A DNA stretch of 10,134 nucleotides from Stramenopiles sp. TOSAG23-2. Taxonomy: Eukaryota > Sar. The translations under genes were made by a program, and so were the position numbers. Positions 1-5,554 of this stretch are shown here, one piece after another (position 1 is the first letter of the stretch; each line of letters opens with the position of its first letter). Where the stretch lies: NCBI GenBank assembly GCA_900128395.1, contig LT650041.1, forward strand, positions 1-10,134, read 5' to 3'. Below the pieces are notes generated by a model, which searched no databases, was not told where the DNA came from, and saw only the letters and a list, made by a program, of their open reading frames with translations.

Positions 1-322
1 TGATTAATAGAGATCAAAAAAGCATAGCAACACCATTGAAAATCTTTTTTTTTTTGTTCTAGAATCTCTATTTGTGGCTATACGACAAATTTAAAATTTG
101 TAAGCTGAGTGAGTATAAAAAAAAAGGGAGTGCTATTACGTGCTATTAATACCATATGGTATATTTGTCACGGGCCATAAAAAAAAAAGGTATATATATA
201 TATATTCAATATATATATCTTTCGGAGGTGCATGAATACACAATAAAATATAATTAACATATATCTTATAATATTTTAAATCAAGTAACAAAACAAAACA
301 GAACCTACAACCATAAAAATTA
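1..322. other. AT-rich upstream flank, no gene seen
   Basis: I see no convincing gene here. The stretch holds poly-A/T runs, a TA microsatellite near 191-205, a short direct repeat of GTGCTATTA at about 130-149, and a perfect 14-bp palindrome (ATACCATATGGTAT) at 149-162. It precedes the start codon at 323 and is presumably promoter and 5' UTR for that gene, but no specific promoter element can be called. The reverse-strand reading frame that crosses it is low-complexity Tyr/Ile and is not credible coding sequence. Confidence 0.4.
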
Positions 323-905
323 ATGCCAAGAAAGAAAGTAAAACCGCCTAAGTCTGTAGGCACAGTGCCAAAAGAAGCATGGCCTGTAGCAACAATAGAT
401 ATCAAACAGAGAATAGTTCCCGACTTAAAAAAAGGAACAATGTATTTGAACCCGCTTTACATCGACACAACAACTGAAGAAACAAGATCTAAAGATATAA
501 CAGATCAAAATGTCTCAACTAATAGGTATGGCAGTACCATAGATACCAAAAAATTTGAACTAATTCAAGTATATCGATGCGGTCAAATGAAGTGTTATAC
601 AGGTCGAACATGGAGCCATGTTGAATGCATTCATATTAAATATAAAATTTTCTAATATCAAAAAATTTGAACTAATTCAAGTATATCGATGCGGTCAAAT
701 GAATTGTTATACAGGTCGAACATGGAGCCATGTTGAATGCATTCATATTAAATATAAAATTTTTTTAAGTCAAGCGGAACGGCATGGATTTATGAGAAAC
801 TTACGTCGCTTTGTTACCGTTGCAGCTGCAGTGCCAAAGAATATAAGCTTGTGCACAGACCCTACAATTAACGAGGAAGATTTTTTTAAATCTTTCTTGG
901 CGTAG
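323..905 (+). CDS. Unrecognised ~156-aa protein, frame interrupted by a 112-bp tandem duplication
   Basis: I do not recognise the product. The 5' part reads from ATG 323 (MPRKKVKPPK, basic start) through a Thr/Asp-rich stretch into a conserved-looking block (FELIQVYRCGQM...CYTGRTWSHVEC), then stops at 655. The same block recurs 112 bp later in another frame and there continues into an Ala/Val patch (RRFVTVAAAVPK) and an acidic tail (TINEEDFFKSFLA), ending at TAG 903-905. Removing one 112-bp unit joins the two halves into a single frame of 156 codons, which strongly suggests that was the ancestral gene. One route to restoration in the present sequence is splicing of 603-714, which starts with GT and ends with TATACAG. 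The alternatives are a broken gene or an assembly duplication. There is no signal peptide or transmembrane segment. The last 100 bp overlap a possible antisense exon, so the coding assignment there is uncertain. Confidence 0.5.
543..763. repeat. 112-bp tandem duplication inside the first gene
   Basis: About 109 bp at 543-651 recur at 655-763 with an offset of 112. Only two substitutions are apparent, one near the left edge (546/658) and one Lys-to-Asn change in the reading frame. The few bases between copies (around 652-658) match neither outer flank well, as filler at a duplication junction would. Since 112 is not a multiple of three, the duplication shifts the reading frame. Each copy contains ACAGGTCG, a possible AG|GT splice junction. 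Confidence 0.9.
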
Positions 906-1087
906 GTGGTTTGAATTGAGAGTGGTGCAGTGTCAGCCGGCTGTGTTTTGGGCGAATGCTTAAGCTCGTTCCTGGATCCTAGTGTACCAAGTGCATCCAG
1001 CAATCCGCTTCGTCCATCCTGAATAAACTGTTTGCAGGAAAGTGTATAAAAATGTCTGTTGCTAGCTCGTGTGCTAGTGAGCGACTG
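770..1087 (-). CDS. Candidate exon on the minus strand, product unknown
   Basis: The stretch 906-1087 is clearly richer in GC than its surroundings and is open only on the minus strand, giving text such as RHFYTLSCKQFIQDGRSGLL and LGTLGSRNELKHSPKTQP. Immediately upstream on that strand is a textbook acceptor: a long T-rich tract ending TTTGTTTCTCAG at about 1088. The frame stays open to a TGA at 770-772. Before that it also meets a canonical donor (GTAAGT, 804-799), so the exon could end at 805 or run on to the stop. I found no convincing partner exons upstream (1100-1500) or downstream. The product is unrecognised. The 3' part is antisense to the end of the gene at 323-905, so at most one of the two may be real there, or they are convergent and overlap. 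Confidence 0.4.
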   Translation of the reverse strand, partial: QSLTSTRASNRHFYTLSCKQFIQDGRSGLLDALGTLGSRNELKHSPKTQPADTAPLSIQTTYAKKDLKKSSSLIVGSVHKLIFFGTAAATVTKRRKFLINPCRSA

Positions 1088-1090
1088 AGA

Positions 1091-1535
1091 AACAAAAATA
1101 TAATAAAAATTTAATTCATTCATCAATTCAATAAAATAATTAAAATACAGAGTAAATAATTTAATGTGAAAACTGTGCACTACAAATTAACAATATTCAC
1201 TATAAGAAATATATATATATCGTTTTCTAAAATATCAATTTTATTTTTCATATATTTGTAAAAAATAGTAAATATCCGAATTATAGAAACTGATGAATAT
1301 TTCCCCCATAGTGAATAGTGTTAAGTGCACCAGTTTTGACACGGTTTAGAGGGGATATACGCGGAGTACACTAACACAGCGCATGTCCATCAAAAAGTCA
1401 CAGGAGTTTCAAATAATAGCATGTGCCTAATAGAATAATAATAATTTTGTATACTAATGAATAGCATTACGAATTCTTTGCCTATTACAAAAAGACAATA
1501 AATCTAGAATAAACACAACTCCTTTCTTTCAATTT
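1091..1535. other. AT-rich stretch, no gene supported
   Basis: This is mostly AT-rich and likely intronic or intergenic. A less AT-rich island at about 1310-1405 (around GTTAAGTGCACCAG and the following 80 bases) has a short open frame on the plus strand ending at TAA near 1437 and short frames on the minus strand, none long enough to call. Two AATAAA hexamers at about 1499 and 1510 could be polyadenylation signals of an upstream plus-strand transcript. Confidence 0.35.
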
Positions 1536-1555
1536 ATGATGCCTAGAATAGTATT

Positions 1556-1725
1556 ACAGTACACACACATCATGTGCTCATATCTCTCTCTTCTTTTTTT
1601 TTTAAAAAATAAATATAAAGTTGCTGAGACAAGCCCACGGAGAATTAATGGCCATGCATTATATGTACGCACAGTACACACACATCATGTGCTCATATCT
1701 CTCTCTTCTTTTTTTTTTAAAAAAT
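1556..1725. repeat. 55-bp direct repeat carrying a polypyrimidine tract
   Basis: Identical 55-bp segments at 1556-1610 and 1671-1725 are separated by 60 bp (offset 115). Each starts with ACAGTACACACAC, passes through CTCATATCTCTCTC, then T10 and A6. The sequence resembles a splice-acceptor tract. Both copies are followed within about 10 bases by AAAG (AATATAAAG and GATAAAG). The 60 bases between the copies are less AT-rich and could be a small exon (in one frame VAETSPRRINGHALYVRT), but this is weak. Confidence 0.85.
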
Positions 1726-1737
1726 GATAAAGTATAA

Positions 1738-1763
1738 TACCAGGTAGTACGTACCAGGTAGTA
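1738..1763. repeat. Tandem TACCAGGTAGTA pair, possible duplicated splice donors
   Basis: TACCAGGTAGTA occurs twice with a 14-bp period. Each copy contains CAG|GTAGTA, which resembles a 5' splice site, and a strong acceptor (TCTTTTTGTTTTAG) lies about 45 bp downstream at 1806. The reverse complement of the same word, TACTACCTGGTA, appears at 5073-5084, so it may instead be a dispersed element. Confidence 0.5.
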
Positions 1764-1806
1764 TTATAATAATTAGAATAATGAATAAATAGTCTTTTTG
1801 TTTTAG

Positions 1807-2070
1807 ATAATGTACATATATATATATATATACAGTATTGGAACATATCATTTCACTGCTGAAAAACAGTATAAAATAAGTGTTGAAACAACAAAAAGTA
1901 TGAACAACGTAAATGTTGTTGTTGGAGACATTCGTTTCGAGCGACTTTATAAAAAGGTACATGATACTAGTGAAGATTTTACAGCCATTGAAGAAACGTC
2001 TGGAAAAACATGTGTCGAACCGAGCAAAAGAATCTATGACTCTTCGTATGATGTAATATTATATTCGTAA
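1807..2070 (+). CDS. Probable terminal exon of a spliced gene, product unknown
   Basis: A strong acceptor (TCTTTTTGTTTTAG) ends at 1806. The frame starting at 1807 passes a short TA run encoding Tyr/Ile and then becomes ordinary coding-like sequence (IGTYHFTAEKQYKISVETTK, then NNVNVVVGDIRFERLYKKVH, ending in YDVILYS), with TAA at 2068-2070. A second possible acceptor, TATATACAG, ends at 1835 in the same frame and would skip the TA run. An ATG at 1810 could also serve as the start of an 86-residue protein, but Tyr-Ile repeats at an N-terminus are unlikely and I prefer the exon reading. Upstream exons are not resolved; candidate donors lie at about 1743 and 1757. I recognise no domain. The calculated tail is mixed-charge and soluble-looking. 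Confidence 0.5.
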   Translation: MMYIYIYIYSIGTYHFTAEKQYKISVETTKSMNNVNVVVGDIRFERLYKKVHDTSEDFTAIEETSGKTCVEPSKRIYDSSYDVILYS

Positions 2071-2473
2071 ATTAAATTATATATTAATAATATATGAGTA
2101 AGAGAACATTTTATATATAAAATAAATTTTGTATCATACACGTATTAATACTACCGCTTTAGCTTACTATATAATATTCTGTTTATTTATTATTCCATTT
2201 TTCTAATGGTTATCCACAAATACTAGTAAATTTCCGCATCATCATATATTAAGATAGTACTGTATATATATCCGAGTGCAAGTAAAAGAGAAATATAATA
2301 TATAGAACAAGAAATACGAGGAAGTATCTATTAGCACTCATATAAGAAATTTGTTTGTTATATAGATAGATATATGCATCTTTTTTCTTCTTGAAATACT
2401 TGTAAGTGAGAATAATTTTACGATAATTATATATATCTGAATATATTTTATTATTTATATTTCAATATCATCA
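2071..2473. other. Intergenic region upstream of the Hsp20-like gene
   Basis: About 400 bp of very AT-rich DNA. It contains short TA and GATA runs and the heat-shock-element-like site listed separately. No coding or RNA gene is visible. It is likely the 3' UTR of the preceding exon plus the promoter and 5' UTR of the gene starting at 2474. Confidence 0.45.
2385..2395 (+). promoter_or_regulatory. Heat-shock-element-like site
   Basis: TTCTTCTTGAA contains TTC-nn-GAA, the inverted pair of nGAAn units bound by heat-shock factor, preceded by one more TTC without the usual spacing. It lies about 80 bp before the start codon of a gene with an Hsp20-like domain. Full elements usually have at least three well-phased units, so this is a minimal match that could occur by chance in AT-rich DNA. 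Confidence 0.3.
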
Positions 2474-3400
2474 ATGTTTGGGATGTATGTTTTACAATCT
2501 AATATATTCTTAGTCCTTTGTATAATCATAATTATTGCATGTTGTAATATATCAACAATACTTGCAGAGAAACGTGAGTCTTCTAGTAATAGGAATAAAT
2601 TCGATCCTTTTGATGACGATGATGATGATCGTGGAATTATGTTGCCACCACCAATGTTTATACCCCCCCCTTCACTTTTGTTGAATCAGAATTTATTCAA
2701 GCATTCAAAACATTTTTACCCACGAGAAAAAAATAGACAATTTCCAAATTTGAACAATTTTGAAAATGTTGCAGCAATGATGGGTGAAAACGCGGCAAAG
2801 ATGGCATTAAGAAAGCAAAGACGTTCATATGACACGAATGACAATACATTCTCTGAAAAATTTGAAAAAAATATAGTTTCTAGTGGTGATAATAATGATG
2901 AAGGAAGTGAAGATTTTTTCAGTAGCACAAGTAGTAGTAGTAGCAGCAGCAATAATAATAATAATAATAATAATCAAAAGAAACATCATCAACTAATACA
3001 AGAAAAAGAAGTAGATCATTTAAGCAAAAGTATGTGGAGAAAAAAGATCAAGGAAAATATCTATGAATTAAAAATGGACTTAGACAAGGGTATATCAGGA
3101 AATCATATTAGTATTCATGTGAATAAACAAATGGATTTAATAATTCGAGCTAAAAAAACAACAACAGAAATAAATGAAGAAATAACGAAATCAATTCCAT
3201 TGCCACGACCTGCTACACCTGCAGATATACATGCAAATTTTAAAGCTGATGGTAAATTAACATTGACATTATCAATTAAAAGTAATATTAGAGGCAAAAG
3301 TGGCAAAAATAAAAAGCGAAAAAAGGGAGAAGAAGGTGACATCTATCAAACTGCTGAACATATTATTGAAAGCTTAGTTGGCAAGAAGAAAAAAAAATAA
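2474..3400 (+). CDS. Secretory-pathway protein with an alpha-crystallin/Hsp20-like domain
   Basis: This is a 308-residue intronless frame. Residues 9-31 are strongly hydrophobic (IFLVLCIIIIIACC) and end in STILA-E, a plausible signal-peptidase site, so the protein probably enters the ER. A linker follows with an Asp run (47-52), Pro-rich patches (58-66), a Ser run (151-159) and an Asn run (160-167). Residues about 195-270 resemble the alpha-crystallin fold of small heat-shock proteins: YELKMDLDKGI, then alternating strands (HISIHVNKQMDLIIRAKK), a SIPLP turn, and PADIHANFKADGKLTLTLSI, which matches the family's A-x(n)-DG-x-L signature. The tail is Lys-rich and ends in five lysines, and the usual C-terminal I-x-I motif is not clear. 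Family members act as ATP-independent holdases, so a chaperone in the ER or secretory system is inferred. The hydrophobic segment could instead be a membrane anchor. An AATAAA lies at 3424-3429, just after the stop. Confidence 0.75.
   Translation: MFGMYVLQSNIFLVLCIIIIIACCNISTILAEKRESSSNRNKFDPFDDDDDDRGIMLPPPMFIPPPSLLLNQNLFKHSKHFYPREKNRQFPNLNNFENVAAMMGENAAKMALRKQRRSYDTNDNTFSEKFEKNIVSSGDNNDEGSEDFFSSTSSSSSSSNNNNNNNNQKKHHQLIQEKEVDHLSKSMWRKKIKENIYELKMDLDKGISGNHISIHVNKQMDLIIRAKKTTTEINEEITKSIPLPRPATPADIHANFKADGKLTLTLSIKSNIRGKSGKNKKRKKGEEGDIYQTAEHIIESLVGKKKKK
2929..2974. repeat. Trinucleotide microsatellite in coding sequence
   Basis: Runs of AGT, then AGC, then AAT encode the Ser run (residues 151-159) and eight consecutive Asn codons (160-167) of the Hsp20-like protein. 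The codon switch from AGT to AGC within the Ser run suggests an older, partly degenerate tract next to a pure, probably length-variable AAT tract. Confidence 0.9.
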
Positions 3401-3586
3401 TGTATATACGTAATATCCTATTGAATAAAAACAATAATTTGAAAGAGGAAGTAAATCATTACATGTATCAATCTTTTAGAATCATAGAAAAAATAAAATT
3501 TTTTACGTATATTTTAAAAAAAAAAAACAGTTTTTTGATTAATATCACATTTTATCCGCACAGAAATATTTTTTTACGAGTATATA
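3401..3586. other. 3' flank of the Hsp20-like gene
   Basis: AT-rich with an A10 run. It has an AATAAA at 3424-3429 that could direct polyadenylation. A 67-codon frame running from 3400 through it is Asn/Lys/Ile/Tyr-rich, overlaps the preceding stop codon and lacks any recognisable domain, so I treat it as untranslated. Confidence 0.4.
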
Positions 3587-3982
3587 TTTATCATATAACA
3601 TGATTTTAATTTTATCAAATTTCAAAAATTACGCCCCCGTTTTTGTAAACAAAGCGCCCCAAATTAATTTTTCCTCGCACACGGCGGCGGAATAGTTTTT
3701 GTTTTTTTATATTGGTTAAAATCTAAGTTATAATAATTTTACACTTCTCGTGTTAAAGTAATATGCTCAATACTCAATCGCAAGAATAATATGCTATCCT
3801 ACTATAATAAAGCTCTTAGCTCCTGACGTCGCCGCAAGCTCTCATGCGCCACCGCAAATTTATCATATAACATGATTTTAATTTTATCATTTTTCAAAAA
3901 TTACGCCCCCCGTTTTTGTAAACAAAGCGCCCCAAATTAATTTTTCCTCGCACACGGCGGCGGAATAGTTTTTGTTTTTTTA
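3587..3982. repeat. ~123-bp direct repeat, 272-bp spacing
   Basis: The segment at 3587-3709 recurs at 3859-3982 (offset 272-273) with a few substitutions and one extra C in a C-run. Both copies contain GC-rich words unusual here (ACGCCCCCG, GCGCCCC, CACGGCGGCGGAATAG). Between them lies 150 bp with another GC-rich patch (3820-3856, CTCCTGACGTCGCCGC). On the minus strand these lie downstream of the gene at 4742-4123 and look like repeated copies of its 3' untranslated sequence. No terminal inverted repeats or target-site duplications mark them as a transposon. Confidence 0.85.
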
Positions 3983-4188
3983 ATTTTATTTTTATGCAAA
4001 TAATCCTCCGCCGTTATTTCTTGTTGTGCCAAAACTACCTTTTTGATCACTAATTTTGCGCCCCAAATTAATTTTTCCTCGCACACGGCGGCGGAATAGT
4101 TTTTGTTTTTTTAATTTTATTTTTATGCAAATAATCCTCCGCCGTTATTTCTTGTTGTGCCAAAACTACCTTTTTGATCACTAATTTT
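3927..4188. repeat. Perfect 131-bp tandem duplication of a terminal exon
   Basis: 3927-4057 and 4058-4188 are identical by eye (unit from GCGCCCC to CTAATTTT). The duplicated unit contains most of the second coding exon of the minus-strand gene, including its stop (TAA at 4123-4125 in the copy nearest the gene, and 3992-3994 in the other), plus adjoining 3' untranslated sequence. Within each unit, CGGCGGAATAG and CCTCCGCCGTTATT could pair as an imperfect hairpin. Confidence 0.92.
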
Positions 4189-4742
4189 TTGATTAACAGA
4201 TCCTTGTTCGCATAACTAAATGTAACATAATAAAAGTAAATACAAGAGCATATCGATATTGAATTTATGTATATGCGTTAGCAAAGATAATTTTATGGCA
4301 CAAGGGAATATATGAACAAGCAAAGTAATATAATTTATAGGTATTCTATACTTACCACATGGTTAACAATTCTTGGAGCAGTGTTGGGTCTCGTAGCATT
4401 GAGAATAATAGTTCTTTGCGTAGATTTGCTAACATCTAGAGGAATCGCAGAATGTCCCATAACTCTTTCTACACGTCGAATATAGGCAGTGTTTGGACGA
4501 ACGCTAGCACCTTTGAATGGGGAAACAGTATTCATCCCATTGATTTTGTAAATACTTGGTTGAGACGCACGAATGACATATGGATTTACCTTAGCACCTT
4601 TGAATGGGGAAACAGTATTCATCCCATTGATTTTGTAAATACTTGGTTGAGACGCACGAATGACATATGGATTTACCTTTCTTCTACGTCTTATGTTACG
4701 TGTTTTTTGAACGTACAATCTGTCCCATACATTATCTGACAT
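4123..4742 (-). CDS. Two-exon gene, ~159-aa basic protein with RPNTA motifs; function unknown
   Basis: Exon 1 (4742-4356) encodes MSDNVWDRLYVQKTRNIRRR, then two identical 29-residue units (22-50 and 51-79, beginning KVNPYVIRASQPSIY), then RPNTA (82-86) and RPNTAP (118-123). At 4355 there is a canonical donor, GTAAGT, on a codon boundary. A 140-nt intron would end in ACATTTAG at 4216, with CTAAC available as branch point about 65 nt upstream. Exon 2 (4215-4123) then continues in phase 0 for 30 codons (LCEQGSVNQKISDQKGSFG, TTRNNGGGLFA) to TAA. Without splicing the frame ends six codons after the donor. RP-x-TAP-like motifs occur in various cytoskeletal and flagellar proteins of protists, but this alone is not enough for a function. 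The protein is basic, with no signal peptide or membrane segment. Confidence 0.65.
4216..4355 (-). other. Predicted 140-nt GT-AG intron
   Basis: Donor GTAAGTATAG, T-rich acceptor region ending TTATGTTACATTTAG, and an internal GCTAACG that fits a branch-point consensus. The base composition falls sharply to AT-rich relative to both flanking exons, and both exons are in phase 0. No other acceptor nearby gives as long an open exon. Confidence 0.65.
4505..4679. repeat. Perfect in-frame 87-bp tandem duplication
   Basis: 4505-4591 and 4592-4678 are identical, adding exactly 29 residues to the encoded protein. On the minus strand each unit is entered through AAG|GTAAAT, a donor-like site, and the second copy offers AAG at the matching place. 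Splicing 4676-4590 would remove exactly one unit and also keep the frame, so the duplication could be retained or skipped. Confidence 0.93.
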
Positions 4743-4780
4743 GATGATGATATATTATATATATGATTTATTATATATGT

Positions 4781-4906
4781 ATACACGAAATAATATTTGT
4801 GAATATATTTTAATGCACTTATTATATTTATTCAATCTTATATATTTTTAATATTTTTAATATATACACGAAATGATATTTGTGAATATATTTTAAAATG
4901 CACTTA
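4781..4906. repeat. Diverged ~42-bp direct repeat upstream of the two-exon gene
   Basis: ATACACGAAATAATATTTGT and the following bases (4781-4821) recur at 4864-4906 with one substitution and a 2-bp insertion, offset about 83. It lies in the promoter or 5' UTR of the minus-strand gene starting at 4742. Confidence 0.75.
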
Positions 4907-5330
4907 ATATCCAATTTTTTATATTTTAATATATATATATTAGATGTTCTATTTTTTTCTCCCATGTATGTCTATCTAGATGTATATATAATATATTTAT
5001 TTTTATATATCAGGATATATATTAATAAATATAAAAGATATGTGTATCCGAATGGTTAGATATAACAGTGGTACTACCTGGTAAATAAATATAATAATAA
5101 AATATGGCCTTTGTCATATTTTTAGCAGGCGAGTAGTACTAAGTGGAGGAGTGGTGTATAAGTTGGTTGAAAGGCGGGTATATAGGTAGGCATCATCGTA
5201 ATCTAAAATCTTTAGTAATATATTAATACAGAGTTGTATTGTATATATATAGTATTTTTACTCATTAATTTTATTTTACACATCAAAGTGCCAAAGCACC
5301 AAATCCAATCATTATTTTTATTAAAAGTTT
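4907..5330. other. Intergenic region between the two minus-strand genes
   Basis: Very AT-rich, with a less AT-rich patch at about 5110-5205. It should contain the 3' UTR of the EF-hand gene on its right (AATAAA on the minus strand at about 5322-5317) and the promoter of the gene at 4742 on its left. It also holds the dispersed motif at 5122-5140 and TACTACCTGGTA at 5073-5084. I see no gene or tRNA here. Confidence 0.45.
5122..5140 (-). promoter_or_regulatory. Dispersed 19-bp motif, candidate upstream element
   Basis: On the minus strand this reads AGTACTACTCGCCTGCTAA. It matches 17 of 19 bases of 9494-9512 (AGTACTATTCACCTGCTAA), and its core is repeated in the array at 9599-9919. All copies lie upstream of minus-strand genes: this one is about 380 bp before the start at 4742. 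It could be a cis-regulatory site or a fragment of a dispersed repeat. Confidence 0.4.
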
Positions 5331-5354
5331 TAAAATCTTTTTGGTGGACTAGGT

Positions 5355-5554
5355 GGTGGACCAATTTTACATCTAACAATTTTACTTGGACTAATATTGT
5401 GTCTAACTTTGTTCTTATTATTAGTATCACTAGCGCTAGTAGATGTTGTTCGAAGGTGGACCAATTTTACATCTAACAATTTTACTTGGACTAATATTGT
5501 GTCTAACTTTGTTCTTATTATTAGTATCACTAGCGCTAGTAGATGTTGTTCGAA
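5355..5554. repeat. Perfect 100-bp tandem duplication at the 3' end of the EF-hand gene
   Basis: 5355-5454 and 5455-5554 are identical. The unit encodes the last ~33 residues of the EF-hand protein. Since 100 is not a multiple of three, the frame shifts at the copy junction. The long frame ends in GPPSNNIY at 5436, whereas the ancestral frame, still visible in the distal copy, would end GPPPSPPKRF at 5330. Confidence 0.93.

Noticed and set aside
136-405. Minus-strand frame with Ile/Tyr repeats near the left edge
   Set aside because: Most of it is TA microsatellite and AT-rich flank, and it overlaps the better supported plus-strand start at 323.
1536-1727. 63-codon plus-strand frame across the 55-bp direct repeats
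   Set aside because: Its two ends encode the same T-run and A-run text from the duplicated tract (FFFKK and FFLKN), so it is repeat translation. Only the middle ~60 bases might be an exon.
3400-3603. 67-codon plus-strand frame after the Hsp20-like gene
   Set aside because: It overlaps the previous stop, consists of Asn/Ile/Lys/Tyr from AT-rich sequence, and contains the likely polyadenylation signal and the start of a 3' repeat.
3587-4188. Transposon or insertion sequence
   Set aside because: There is no transposase, terminal inverted repeat or target-site duplication. The copies are better explained as local duplications of the 3' end of the neighbouring gene.
5036-5200. tRNA-like gene in the less AT-rich intergenic patch
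   Set aside because: I could not find a matching acceptor stem, a T-arm GGTTCRA or a cloverleaf on either strand.
5355-5554. Splicing that would repair the 100-bp duplication
   Set aside because: The coding strand of the unit has no AG|GT, and the GTAAAA donors combined with nearby AGs give intron lengths that do not restore the ancestral frame.
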